Source of the DNA: Arthrobacter sp. MYb213
Lineage (GTDB): Bacteria > Actinomycetota > Actinomycetes > Actinomycetales > Micrococcaceae
Length of the DNA: 64,000 bases
Assembly: GCF_002979915.1 (NCBI RefSeq)
Contig: NZ_PCQA01000001.1
Span: 124,001 to 188,000 of the forward strand
Direction of reading: 5' to 3'
The notes under the pieces are model-generated. The model ran no database searches. It saw nothing but the letters and a program-made list of their open reading frames with translations, and had not been told where the DNA came from. Shown one piece after another: positions 1-8,540 of the stretch; positions within the stretch are counted from its first letter, which is position 1, and the number at the start of each line of letters is the position of its first letter. A program made the position numbers and the translations under genes.

Positions 1-429
1 ATTTACGAGGCCCGCGCCCACGGTGCGGACCTGATATTGCTAATTGTTGCGGCCCTAGATGATGAAACCTTGGCCAGTTTCCTACAATTAACTCACCAGC
101 TAGGCATGAACGCTCTGGTGGAGACGCATACCGAAGAAGAAATCGCCCGAGCCGTGAAGGTCGGAGCGAAAATTATCGGTGTGAACGTGCGCAATTTGAA
201 AACGCTCGACGTGAACGTTGACACCTTCGCACAGTTGGCTCCGTTGTTGCCGCTCGACGCGGTGGTCATCGCCGAATCCGGTGTGGAGTCGGTGGCGCAG
301 GTGCAAACCTATGCGGCGGCCGGCGCCGACGGCATTCTGGTCGGTGAGGCGCTGGTGAAACACGCTGACCCGCAGGCTACCGTGGCGCAGTTCATCGCCG
401 CCGGGACAGCTGCCAAACCGGCACGCTAA
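1..429 (+). CDS. trpC: Indole-3-glycerol phosphate synthase, C-terminal 142 residues (5' end outside window)
   Basis: This enzyme closes the indole ring of tryptophan, converting carboxyphenylamino-deoxyribulose phosphate to indole-3-glycerol phosphate in the cytoplasm. The reading frame is open from base 1, so the gene is cut by the window edge. Visible family motifs of the (beta/alpha)8 barrel are ALVETHTEEE, IGVNVRNLKTL (the N-R-[DN]-L type substrate loop), VIAESGV (catalytic Glu/Ser region) and DGILVGEALV (phosphate-binding loop). It is followed by trpB and trpA, the next two steps of the pathway, which makes the assignment secure. The frame ends at a TAA, and a 12-bp hairpin separates it from trpB. 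Confidence 0.95.
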   Translation: MYEARAHGADLILLIVAALDDETLASFLQLTHQLGMNALVETHTEEEIARAVKVGAKIIGVNVRNLKTLDVNVDTFAQLAPLLPLDAVVIAESGVESVAQVQTYAAAGADGILVGEALVKHADPQATVAQFIAAGTAAKPAR

Positions 430-453
430 GCACGGCGCATCCAGTTTTTGATG

Positions 454-481
454 CCCCGCCAAGGAACGCTCCTTGGCGGGG
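454..481 (+). other. Perfect 12-bp hairpin in the trpC-trpB gap
   Basis: Twelve paired bases (454-465 with 470-481) close a four-base ACGC loop. No T-run follows, so it is not a canonical intrinsic terminator. It could be a weak terminator, an attenuator or an mRNA processing/stability element that separates trpC from trpBA. An in-frame TTG at 473 lies inside the right arm, which is a reason to reject that codon as the trpB start. Confidence 0.6.
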
Positions 482-514
482 TATCGCCCAACATTTTCAA
501 GAAAGAGGGAGTCG

Positions 515-1774
515 ATGAACGCATCGGATGACTCGTTGAAACATGCAAGTGGACCCTACTTTGGCCAGTATGGGGGACGTTGGATGCCCGAATCGCTGAT
601 GGCGGCCATGGATCAGTTGACGCAGACTTTCGAGGATGCCAAGGCCGATCCAGCGTTCATCGAAGAGGTCAAAGAGCTCAACCGGAACTACTCCGGACGC
701 CCCTCACTGCTCACCGAGGCGAAGCGTTTCTCCGCACAGGCCTGTGGCGGCGTGCGGATTTTCTTGAAGCGTGAAGACCTCAACCACACCGGTAGCCACA
801 AGATCAACAACGTGCTCGGCCAAGCACTACTGGCCAAGCGCATGGGTAAGACCAGGATCATCGCGGAAACCGGTGCCGGCCAGCACGGCGTCGCCTCGGC
901 TACCGCGGCCGCCTTGATGGGCCTTGAATGTGTGGTCTACATGGGCGCCGAAGACACCCGCCGACAGGCGTTGAACGTCGCGCGCATGCAGCTGCTTGGC
1001 GCCACCGTGATCCCGGTGACCGTAGGCTCCCAAACGTTGAAAGACGCGATCAATGAGGCGTTGCGCGACTGGGTCGCCAACGTAGATAACACCCACTACC
1101 TATTGGGCACCGCTGCCGGCGGCCACCCATTCCCGGCCATGGTGCGTTACTTCCACCAGGTGATCGGCGAAGAAGCCCGCGAACAGGTGCTCGCACAGAC
1201 CGGACGCCTACCGGACGCCGTGACCGCCTGCATCGGCGGTGGCTCGAACGCCATCGGCATCTTCCACGGTTTCCTGGATGACAAAGAGGTTGAACTGTAC
1301 GGCTACGAGGCCGGCGGCGACGGCGTGGATACCGGCCGTCACGCCGCGACCATCACCCTGGGCAAGCCCGGCGTGCTGCACGGCGCGAAGAGCTACCTGA
1401 TGCAGGACGATGACGGTCAGACCATCGAATCCCACTCGATTTCCGCTGGGTTGGACTACCCAGGTGTGGGCCCGGAGCATTCCTACCTGGCCGACATTGG
1501 CCGGGTGCACTATGAGCCGGTCACCGATACCGAGGCCATGGACGCGTTTAAGATCCTGTGCCGCACCGAGGGTATTTTGCCGGCGATCGAGTCCGCTCAC
1601 GCCTTGGCCGGAACCATTCGTTTGGCCCAGCGCAAGCTCGCCGAGGGCGCAAAGCCCGAGGACACGATCATCATCGCGAACCTCTCGGGGCGTGGAGACA
1701 AGGATGTTTCCACCGCCGCGCAATGGTTTGGAATGCTCGAAGACGATGCAGCTAACACCCCGGAAGGCAACTAA
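515..1774 (+). CDS. trpB: Tryptophan synthase beta chain
   Basis: PLP enzyme that condenses indole with L-serine to give L-tryptophan, working in an alpha2beta2 complex with TrpA. At 419 residues it has the usual family length. The PLP lysine sits in [13 protein letters not shown], the catalytic glutamate region is AETGAGQHG, and the PLP phosphate loop is GGGSNAIG. The ATG at 515 is chosen because a GAAAGAGGGA Shine-Dalgarno ends 4 nt before it; an upstream in-frame TTG (473) falls in a hairpin and adds residues not typical of TrpB. The stop codon directly abuts the trpA ATG, implying translational coupling of the two subunits. Confidence 0.97.
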   Translation: MNASDDSLKHASGPYFGQYGGRWMPESLMAAMDQLTQTFEDAKADPAFIEEVKELNRNYSGRPSLLTEAKRFSAQACGGVRIFLKREDLNHTGSHKINNVLGQALLAKRMGKTRIIAETGAGQHGVASATAAALMGLECVVYMGAEDTRRQALNVARMQLLGATVIPVTVGSQTLKDAINEALRDWVANVDNTHYLLGTAAGGHPFPAMVRYFHQVIGEEAREQVLAQTGRLPDAVTACIGGGSNAIGIFHGFLDDKEVELYGYEAGGDGVDTGRHAATITLGKPGVLHGAKSYLMQDDDGQTIESHSISAGLDYPGVGPEHSYLADIGRVHYEPVTDTEAMDAFKILCRTEGILPAIESAHALAGTIRLAQRKLAEGAKPEDTIIIANLSGRGDKDVSTAAQWFGMLEDDAANTPEGN

Positions 1775-2557
1775 ATGTCGCGTGTGACAAGTGCAGAAAA
1801 GATCGCGGCGGCACGTGCCGAGGGACGTCCGGCGCTGATCGGTTACCTGCCGGCGGGCTTTCCAGATGTGGAAACCAGCATCGAGGCAGCCGTCGCGCTA
1901 GCCGAGAACGGTGTGGATGTTATCGAAATGGGCATCCCCTACTCGGATCCGGTGATGGACGGCGCGGTGATCCAAGAAGCCACGGTCCAGGCGTTAGCCA
2001 ACGGATTCCGCGTCTCGCAAATCTTTGACATCGTGCGTGGGATTACCCAGCGCACCAACGCCGCGGTCATGGTGATGACCTATTGGAACCCGGTGCTCAG
2101 CCTCGGCGTGGACGAATTTGCTAGGCGCTTTGCCGAAGCTGGCGGCGCCGGTCTGATCACCCCGGACCTGGTGCCCGACGAAGCCGATGAATGGTTTGCA
2201 GCCAGCGAAAAGTACGACCTGGAGCGGGTCTTTTTGATCGCGCCGAGCTCCGCCGAGGCCCGCGTGAAACGAACCGTCGAGGCATCGAGCGGATTCGTTT
2301 ACTGCGTTTCGCTGATGGGTGTCACCGGTGCACGCTCCGAGGTCTCCTCCGCCGCCCAAGCGGTAGTGGACGCGGCACATGGCGCCGGTGCGGAAAATGC
2401 CTGCGTCGGTTTGGGTGTCTCGCGCCGCGAACATGTGCAAGAAATCGGCAGCTACGCCGACGGCGTGATCGTCGGTACCGCACTGGTTGCCGCGCTACGT
2501 GACGGGGGAGTGCCGGCCGTGGGCCGCCTAGCCGCGGCATTGAGCGGACGGGCCTAA
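1775..2557 (+). CDS. trpA: Tryptophan synthase alpha chain
   Basis: Cleaves indole-3-glycerol phosphate to indole and glyceraldehyde-3-phosphate and channels indole to TrpB. The 260-residue barrel shows the family signature around VIEMGIPYSDPVMDG, which holds the catalytic Glu and Asp, and the substrate phosphate loop region VGLGVS. ATG begins at the base after the trpB stop. It is followed 3 nt later by lgt, so trpB-trpA-lgt are read as one transcript. Confidence 0.97.
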   Translation: MSRVTSAEKIAAARAEGRPALIGYLPAGFPDVETSIEAAVALAENGVDVIEMGIPYSDPVMDGAVIQEATVQALANGFRVSQIFDIVRGITQRTNAAVMVMTYWNPVLSLGVDEFARRFAEAGGAGLITPDLVPDEADEWFAASEKYDLERVFLIAPSSAEARVKRTVEASSGFVYCVSLMGVTGARSEVSSAAQAVVDAAHGAGAENACVGLGVSRREHVQEIGSYADGVIVGTALVAALRDGGVPAVGRLAAALSGRA

Positions 2558-2560
2558 GAG

Positions 2561-3553
2561 ATGTTTCCGGCTTCCATCCCGTCTCCGCCGGTCGAGTTTT
2601 CAAAGTTTTCGCTCGGCCCGCTGACCATCCACGCCTATGCGCTGTGCATCTTGGTGGGCATCGTGCTGGCGCTCTGGCTGACCAGCCGACGAATGCGCGC
2701 CCGCGGCGGGGATTCGGATCAGCTCTGGGACATCGTTATTTGGGCGATTCCTTTCGGCATCGTCGGCGGACGGCTCTACCATGTGCTGATTACCGATCCC
2801 GGTTACTATTTTGGGCTCGGCGGGCGGCAGTCGCACTGGGCCGAGATTCCGCAGCTATGGCTGGGCGGACTAGGTATTATGGGGGCGATCTCGCTTGGCA
2901 TCGTCGGTGCCTGGATAGGTTGTCGACGCACCGGGGTGCGGCTTTCGGCGTTTATCGACGCGGTGGCGCCGGGCGTACTGCTGGCCCAGGCCGCCGGACG
3001 TTGGGGCAACTGGTTTAACCAGGAGCTCTTTGGTGCGCCGACCACCCTACCCTGGGGACTACAGATCGACCCGGAACACTACAACTTCCCCGCCGGGCTC
3101 CCGGCTGACACGCTCTTTCACCCCACCTTCCTCTACGAATCACTGTGGAATGTCCTAGGTGTGGTGGTGCTGCTCGCGCTGGATAAGAAGTTCAAACTGC
3201 GCCGCGGGGCGATGTTCTGCTGCTACGTGATCTGGTACGGCATCGGCCGCACCTTCACCGAATCGCTACGCCTAGACCCAGCAGAAATCATCACCATCGG
3301 GCCGCTTTCGCTGCGCATCCACCAGTGGTTGGCCATCGGCTTGGTAATTTTCGGTTCGCTGGCGCTGAGCTATGTGTTGGCCAAGCTACGCCCCGAGGGC
3401 AAAGATTCGCTGTTTATCGACGGACGGGAACCGGCTGCCGTGCAAGCCGGCGCTCCTGCGTCCGAGTCCGAGTCCGCGTCCGAAGAGACGCTGAAACCTA
3501 CCGGGGTCGAGAAAAAATCGACTACCGATGAGCAGTCCCCACCGACGGCCTAA
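2561..3553 (+). CDS. lgt: Phosphatidylglycerol--prolipoprotein diacylglyceryl transferase
   Basis: Membrane enzyme that transfers diacylglycerol from phosphatidylglycerol to the lipobox cysteine of prolipoproteins, the first step of lipoprotein maturation. Several hydrophobic segments are evident, with the family signature GRWGNWFNQELFG near residue 145 and HPTFLYES near residue 185. The last 45 residues or so form a Ser/Glu/Ala-rich cytoplasmic tail, common in actinobacterial Lgt. It ends the trp transcript: a strong terminator begins 22 nt after the stop. The trpA-lgt linkage is typical of Actinobacteria. A substrate lipoprotein (polysaccharide deacetylase, 19684-20634) is encoded in this window. 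Confidence 0.96.
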   Translation: MFPASIPSPPVEFSKFSLGPLTIHAYALCILVGIVLALWLTSRRMRARGGDSDQLWDIVIWAIPFGIVGGRLYHVLITDPGYYFGLGGRQSHWAEIPQLWLGGLGIMGAISLGIVGAWIGCRRTGVRLSAFIDAVAPGVLLAQAAGRWGNWFNQELFGAPTTLPWGLQIDPEHYNFPAGLPADTLFHPTFLYESLWNVLGVVVLLALDKKFKLRRGAMFCCYVIWYGIGRTFTESLRLDPAEIITIGPLSLRIHQWLAIGLVIFGSLALSYVLAKLRPEGKDSLFIDGREPAAVQAGAPASESESASEETLKPTGVEKKSTTDEQSPPTA

Positions 3554-3575
3554 CTCTTGAGCTAGACAGCGGTGC

Positions 3576-3624
3576 AAACCGGGGAGCAGACACCTAACAT
3601 TAGGTGTCTGCTCCCCGGTTTTTT
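3576..3624 (+). terminator. Intrinsic terminator of the trp-lgt operon
   Basis: A 21-bp inverted repeat (3576-3596 with 3601-3621) closes an ACAT loop and runs into a T-stretch at 3619-3624. One of the strongest intrinsic terminators in the window. Confidence 0.93.
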
Positions 3625-3687
3625 GTGCCCACTGCGCAGAATTTGATGCGGCAGATCCGGACCGACACCGCGGATTTGAGTCTTTCC

Positions 3688-3731
3688 TTAACATTTTCGA
3701 AACAAAACTGCGTGCCAGCAAGAAACATAAT
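3688..3731 (+). promoter_or_regulatory. GlnR-like box and -10 of the gltBD promoter
   Basis: At 3688-3703 the sequence reads TTAAC-N6-GAAAC, which fits the actinobacterial GlnR consensus gTnAC-N6-GaAAC (core AC-N9-AC) except for the first base. A CATAAT hexamer at 3726-3731 is a plausible -10. With a start point near 3738 the box would be centred about 43 bp upstream, a position usual for an activator that replaces a poor -35. That GlnR controls glutamate synthase here is inference; the regulator gene is not in the window. Confidence 0.5.
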
Positions 3732-3750
3732 GCGCGTATTGTGAAGCTAC

Positions 3751-3904
3751 ACGTCCGGACGAGTCCGCCTTTCGGCGAGCCCGATCGGACGTAGAAAAAG
3801 AACCACAGCGCGGTGGATTCCTGCACCCTGCAACGCAGGTAAGGCGAGCGGCAGAGACTACCGATCAGCAATTTATCGGCCCGACCCGGCTCGCCTTTCA
3901 CCGC
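3751..3904 (+). promoter_or_regulatory. Structured 5' leader of gltB, RNA family not recognised
   Basis: The 373-nt gap before gltB holds dense complementarity downstream of the proposed promoter. First, ACGTCCG (3751-3757) pairs with CGGACGT (3786-3792) around a CGCC-TTTC-GGCG hairpin. Second, a three-way junction: P1 GCGGTG 3810-3815 with CACCGC 3899-3904; P2 CCTGC 3820-3824 with GCAGG 3835-3839; P3 AAGGCGAGC 3841-3849 with GCTCGCCTT 3889-3897, capped by CCGAT 3861-3865 with ATCGG 3875-3879. The gltB Shine-Dalgarno (GAAAGG, 3914-3919) follows only 10 nt after P1, so folding could affect translation. It does not resemble a riboswitch class I can name; a cis-regulatory role is inference. Confidence 0.45.
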
Positions 3905-3926
3905 ACACCCCACGAAAGGCACGCTC

Positions 3927-6900
3927 ATGAGCACGACCGGAGTCCAGCTGAACGCTTCGCCAGGTTTAGGCGGGGAAGTTACCTCGCCCTACACCCGATT
4001 CTCCGCGATTCCACCGGCACAGGGTTTATATGATCCGGCCGCGGAGAAGGACGCCTGTGGTTTAGCGATGATCGCCTCGCTGAAAAATGCCGCCTCGCAT
4101 CAGATCGTCACACATGCACTGACCGCGCTGCGCCGCCTAGAGCACCGCGGCGCAATCGGTGCCGATGAGGGCACCGGCGACGGGGCAGGCATCTTGCTGC
4201 ATCTGCCCGATGGTTTTTTCCGGGCGGTTACCGAATTTGAACTGCCTGCCGCCGGAACTTACGCCGTCGGTATGGGCTTTTTGCCGGCCGAGCCTGGCGA
4301 AGCCGAATTCGCTCGCAACGAGCTAGAATCGCTGGCGGCCGAAGAGTCGCTGCGCGTACTGGGCTGGCGCGAGGTGCCAGTTGATGCCTCGGTACTCGGC
4401 GCCTCCGCGCGCAAGGTGATGCCAAAGATCACCCAATTTTTTGTCACCGGCTCCGCCACGGCGTTGAGCAGTCGTGAACTAGATGCCGCGGCCTGGCGTA
4501 TCCGCCGCCGCGCGCACAACAAGATCGGCGTGTACTTCGCGTCATTCTCCGCGCAAACCATCGTCTACAAGGGCATGGTTTCCACCGCGCAACTCGAACC
4601 GTTTTACCCAGACCTGTCCGATGCGCGCTTCGCTAGCCGCTGCGCGATCGTCCACTCACGTTTTTCCACCAATACCTTCCCTTCCTGGCCGCTGGCCCAA
4701 CCCTTCCGAAGCATCGCGCATAACGGCGAGATTAACACCGTCAAGGGCAACCGCAACTGGATGCGCGCTCGGCAGTCCACGCTGTCCGCCTCGCTTCTTG
4801 GCGAGGTCCCCGAGGAACTGTTCCCGATCTGCACGCCCGGCGCCTCGGATTCGGCCTCCTTCGACGAGGTCGCCGAGATGCTGATGCTCTCCGGTCGCAA
4901 CGTCAGCGAAGCGATCATGATGATGATCCCGCAGCCGTGGGAGAACGACGAAACTATGGACGCGGATCTGCGCGCCTTTTACGAATACCACTCGATGCTC
5001 ATCGAACCGTGGGATGGCCCGGCCGCGGTGTGCTTTACCGATGGGCAGATGGCCGGCGCCGTGCTGGACCGCAACGGTCTGCGTCCGGCCCGCTGGTGGG
5101 TGACCGATGAAGACCTAGTGGTGCTTGCCAGCGAGGTCGGCGTCATCGACACCGCAGAGGAGCATATCCTCGCCAAGGGCCGCGTGGCCCCGGGCAAAAT
5201 GTTCGCCGTGGACTTAGCCGGTGGGCGGATAGTGGCCGACGCGGAAATTAAAGCACAGGTGGCAGCCGCTAAACCCTGGCGTCAATGGGTGGACGCAAAT
5301 CTGAAGACGCTTGACGATTTTCCAGATCTTGAACATGTGCGTCACTCCTCGGCCTCGGTGCAATTGCGCCAGCTAACCTTCGGTTACACCACCGAGGAGC
5401 TGCGCATCCTGCTGGCGCCAATGGCGAGCACCGGAGCTGAACCACTGGCCGCAATGGGCACCGACACACCCATCGCCGCGCTAGCGGATCGTCCGCGTCT
5501 GCTCTTTGATTACTTCACCCAGTCCTTCGCCCAGGTCACTAATCCGCCACTGGACGCGATCCGTGAAGAACTGGTGACCTCCATGGGTACCAGCATTGGT
5601 CCGGATGGCAATTTGCTCTCGCTGGACCGCGTGCCGCAGACCCACATTTCACTCGATTACCCGGTGCTTTCCAACGACCAATTGGCCAAGATCGTGAATT
5701 TGCGCGATGAGCAGGGGGAGAAGTACTCGCTGAAGGTGCGCGGGCTGTACCGCCCGGCCGGCGGCGAATCGGAGTTGCGCGCCAGGCTGCAAGAAATCTG
5801 TGAGAAGGTCTCCGCCGCGGTGAACCGTGGGGTGCGCTACCTGGTGCTCTCGGACCGTGATTCCTCCGCCGCGTGGGCGCCGATCCCGTCATTGCTGCTG
5901 ACTTCCGCGGTGCACCACCACCTGCTGAAAAGCTCAAACCGTACCCGCGTGTCACTCATTATCGAATCCGGCGATGCTCGCGAGGTGCATCATATCGCCG
6001 CGCTGATCGGTTACGGTGCCTCGGCAATCAACCCGTATCTGGCCCTAGAATCCGTGGAAGAATTGGCCGAGCAGGGCGAATTGCCCGGGGTCGACGGCGC
6101 ACTGGCCAGCTCGAACCTGCGCAAGGCGCTGGGCAAGGGTGTGCTGAAGATTATGTCCAAAATGGGCATTTCAACGGTCTCCAGTTACTGCGGTGCGCAA
6201 ACCTTTGAAGCCATCGGGCTGTCCAAGCGCGTGGTCGATCAGTACTTTACCGGGACCACCACGAAGCTTTCGGGCATTGAGCTGGAGGTGGTGGCCGCCG
6301 AGGCTGCCGCCCGCCACGCCCGCGCCTACCCGGAAAATTCCGGTGGCGCTCAGCCCAATGAGTTGGAAACCGGTGGCGAGTATCAGTGGCGCCGCAACGG
6401 GCCACCGCATCTTTTTGACCCGCAAACCGTCTTCCGCCTGCAGCACTCCACGCGCACCCGCCGCTATGACGTGTTCAAGCAGTACACCCAGGCGGTAGAC
6501 GATCAGGCAACGCAGCTTAAAACCCTGCGTGGCCTGCTGGAATTTGATACCACCGGGATCACTCCGATCGACATTGACCAGGTGGAACCGGTCAGCGAGA
6601 TCGTGAAGCGTTTCGCCACAGGGGCGATGAGCTACGGCTCGATCTCCGCCGAGGCCCATGAGACGCTGGCGATCGCGATGAACCAGCTCGGGGCAAAATC
6701 TAACACCGGTGAGGGCGGCGAAGATCCCGAACGGCTGCTCGATCCGGCGCGCCGCAGCGCGGTGAAGCAGATCGCTTCGGGCCGTTTTGGGGTGACCAGT
6801 CTTTACCTGACCAACGCCGATGACATCCAGATCAAGATGGCCCAGGGTGCCAAGCCCGGTGAGGGTGGCCAGCTGATGAGCCAGAAGCTCTACCCATGGG

Positions 6901-8540
6901 TGGCTAAAACGCGTCATTCCACCCCGGGTGTGGGACTGATTTCGCCACCGCCGCACCACGATATCTATTCGATCGAGGACCTGGCCCAGCTGATTCACGA
7001 TGCGAAGTGCTCCAACCCTTCGGCGCGGGTGCACGTGAAGCTGGTCTCCGAGTCAGGCATCGGCACCGTGGCCGCCGGCGTGGCGAAGGCCAAGGCCGAC
7101 GTGGTGCTGATCTCCGGCCATGATGGCGGTACCGGTGCTAGCCCGATGAATTCGCTCAAGCATGCCGGAACCCCCTGGGAACTGGGCCTAGCCGAGGCGC
7201 AGCAAACGCTGATCCTCAACGGGCTGCGCGACCGGGTGACCGTGCAGGTTGACGGGCAGCTAAAAACCGGGCGTGATGTGCTCATTGGTGCGCTTTTGGG
7301 TGCCGAAGAGTTCGGTTTTGCCACCGCCCCGTTGGTGGTTTCTGGGTGCATTATGATGCGCGTATGCCATCTGGACACCTGCCCGGTAGGCGTCGCCACG
7401 CAGAATCCTAAGCTGCGTGAGCGATTCACCGGTAAGGCCGAATTTGTGGTGAACTTCTTCGAGTTCATCGCCCAAGAGGTCCGCGAGTTGTTGGCCTCAT
7501 TGGGCGCGCGCACGCTGCAAGAAGTGATCGGCCGGGTTGAACTCTTAACCGGGTCCGCCTCGCAGTTAGCCGCGCATGAAAAAATTCAGGGGTTGGCGCT
7601 GGATGCGATCACTCATGTGCCGGCCGTGGAATTAGCAGCACGCAGCCGACGGATCGGCCAAGATCATGGGTTGGAAGCGCATCTGGACCAGAAGTTGTTA
7701 GCCGCTGCGCAACCGGCCTTACGCGATCGAATTCCCGTGGTGCTCGATGCACCGATCGTAAACACCGACCGTTCAGTGGGTACGTTGCTTGGTCACCACG
7801 TGACCAAAACTTTCGGAATCCAGGAGTTGGCAGCGGATACGATCCAGGTGAATCTGACCGGCCGTGCAGGCCAGTCGCTGGGCGCGTTCCTGCCCGCTGG
7901 GATCACCGTGCAACTGTCCGGAGACGCCAACGACTACGTGGGCAAGGGTTTGTCAGGGGGCCGAATCGCCATTCATCCGCCGCACACCACGCTGTCTCAA
8001 CCAGAGGAGCAGGTGATCGCCGGAAATGTTGTCGGTTACGGCGCAACGAGCGGCGAATTGTTTATCAACGGCATGGTTGGCGAACGTTTTGCGGTGCGTA
8101 ACTCGGGAGCGTCGATCGTTACCGAAGGCATCGGCGAACACGGCTGTGAGTACATGACCGGCGGTCAGGTACTGATTTTGGGTCAGACCGGGCGTAACTT
8201 TGGCGCCGGGTTCTCCGGTGGCACCGCCTGGGTGTTGGACTTCGACCGGGCCACACTGAACCCGTTGGCTGCTGCCCAGGGCGATTTGCTGATCGGCGCC
8301 GTCACCGATGCGGAGGCTGAGAGCATTTTTGCGCTGCTCACCGAGCATATTGCGCTGACCGCCTCACCGTTGGCGCAACGTTTGGTGCTCGATTGGGAGA
8401 ACACCCGCACCCGGCTGAGCAGCATCATCCCGCGCGATTTTGCCGCGGTTCAACAAGTTCGTGCCCAGGCCGCAGCCGACGGGGAAAACCCCGATTCGCC
8501 GCAGGTGTGGAGCAAAATTTTGGAGGTGACCCGTGGCTGA
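3927..8540 (+). CDS. gltB: Glutamate synthase (NADPH) large subunit
   Basis: Large subunit of GOGAT, which turns 2-oxoglutarate and glutamine into two glutamates. At 1537 residues it has the full length of the family. Order of domains: a short propeptide ending before Cys44 (KDACGLAMIA; the N-terminal nucleophile of the class II glutamine amidotransferase), a central linking domain, the FMN-binding synthase barrel (about residues 870-1230, with the motif GGTGASPMNSLKHAG), the 3Fe-4S cysteine cluster C-x5-C-x4-C near residue 1145, and a C-terminal beta-helix. ATG 3927 follows a GAAAGG Shine-Dalgarno. Its end overlaps gltD by 8 nt. Upstream lie a GlnR-like site and a folded leader. Confidence 0.97.
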   Translation: MSTTGVQLNASPGLGGEVTSPYTRFSAIPPAQGLYDPAAEKDACGLAMIASLKNAASHQIVTHALTALRRLEHRGAIGADEGTGDGAGILLHLPDGFFRAVTEFELPAAGTYAVGMGFLPAEPGEAEFARNELESLAAEESLRVLGWREVPVDASVLGASARKVMPKITQFFVTGSATALSSRELDAAAWRIRRRAHNKIGVYFASFSAQTIVYKGMVSTAQLEPFYPDLSDARFASRCAIVHSRFSTNTFPSWPLAQPFRSIAHNGEINTVKGNRNWMRARQSTLSASLLGEVPEELFPICTPGASDSASFDEVAEMLMLSGRNVSEAIMMMIPQPWENDETMDADLRAFYEYHSMLIEPWDGPAAVCFTDGQMAGAVLDRNGLRPARWWVTDEDLVVLASEVGVIDTAEEHILAKGRVAPGKMFAVDLAGGRIVADAEIKAQVAAAKPWRQWVDANLKTLDDFPDLEHVRHSSASVQLRQLTFGYTTEELRILLAPMASTGAEPLAAMGTDTPIAALADRPRLLFDYFTQSFAQVTNPPLDAIREELVTSMGTSIGPDGNLLSLDRVPQTHISLDYPVLSNDQLAKIVNLRDEQGEKYSLKVRGLYRPAGGESELRARLQEICEKVSAAVNRGVRYLVLSDRDSSAAWAPIPSLLLTSAVHHHLLKSSNRTRVSLIIESGDAREVHHIAALIGYGASAINPYLALESVEELAEQGELPGVDGALASSNLRKALGKGVLKIMSKMGISTVSSYCGAQTFEAIGLSKRVVDQYFTGTTTKLSGIELEVVAAEAAARHARAYPENSGGAQPNELETGGEYQWRRNGPPHLFDPQTVFRLQHSTRTRRYDVFKQYTQAVDDQATQLKTLRGLLEFDTTGITPIDIDQVEPVSEIVKRFATGAMSYGSISAEAHETLAIAMNQLGAKSNTGEGGEDPERLLDPARRSAVKQIASGRFGVTSLYLTNADDIQIKMAQGAKPGEGGQLMSQKLYPWVAKTRHSTPGVGLISPPPHHDIYSIEDLAQLIHDAKCSNPSARVHVKLVSESGIGTVAAGVAKAKADVVLISGHDGGTGASPMNSLKHAGTPWELGLAEAQQTLILNGLRDRVTVQVDGQLKTGRDVLIGALLGAEEFGFATAPLVVSGCIMMRVCHLDTCPVGVATQNPKLRERFTGKAEFVVNFFEFIAQEVRELLASLGARTLQEVIGRVELLTGSASQLAAHEKIQGLALDAITHVPAVELAARSRRIGQDHGLEAHLDQKLLAAAQPALRDRIPVVLDAPIVNTDRSVGTLLGHHVTKTFGIQELAADTIQVNLTGRAGQSLGAFLPAGITVQLSGDANDYVGKGLSGGRIAIHPPHTTLSQPEEQVIAGNVVGYGATSGELFINGMVGERFAVRNSGASIVTEGIGEHGCEYMTGGQVLILGQTGRNFGAGFSGGTAWVLDFDRATLNPLAAAQGDLLIGAVTDAEAESIFALLTEHIALTASPLAQRLVLDWENTRTRLSSIIPRDFAAVQQVRAQAAADGENPDSPQVWSKILEVTRG

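Noticed and set aside
473-514. Longer trpB from TTG 473
   Set aside because: The codon lies inside a hairpin arm and adds 14 residues not found in TrpB; ATG 515 has a good Shine-Dalgarno.
3751-3792. Hammerhead ribozyme or guanidine-II (mini-ykkC) RNA in the gltB leader
   Set aside because: The CUGANGA/GAAA core of hammerheads is missing, and only one ACGA is present without the paired ACGR hairpins required for guanidine-II.
6171-7034. 287-codon minus-strand frame inside gltB
   Set aside because: Shadow of a GC-rich coding sequence; gltB motifs cover the whole span on the plus strand.
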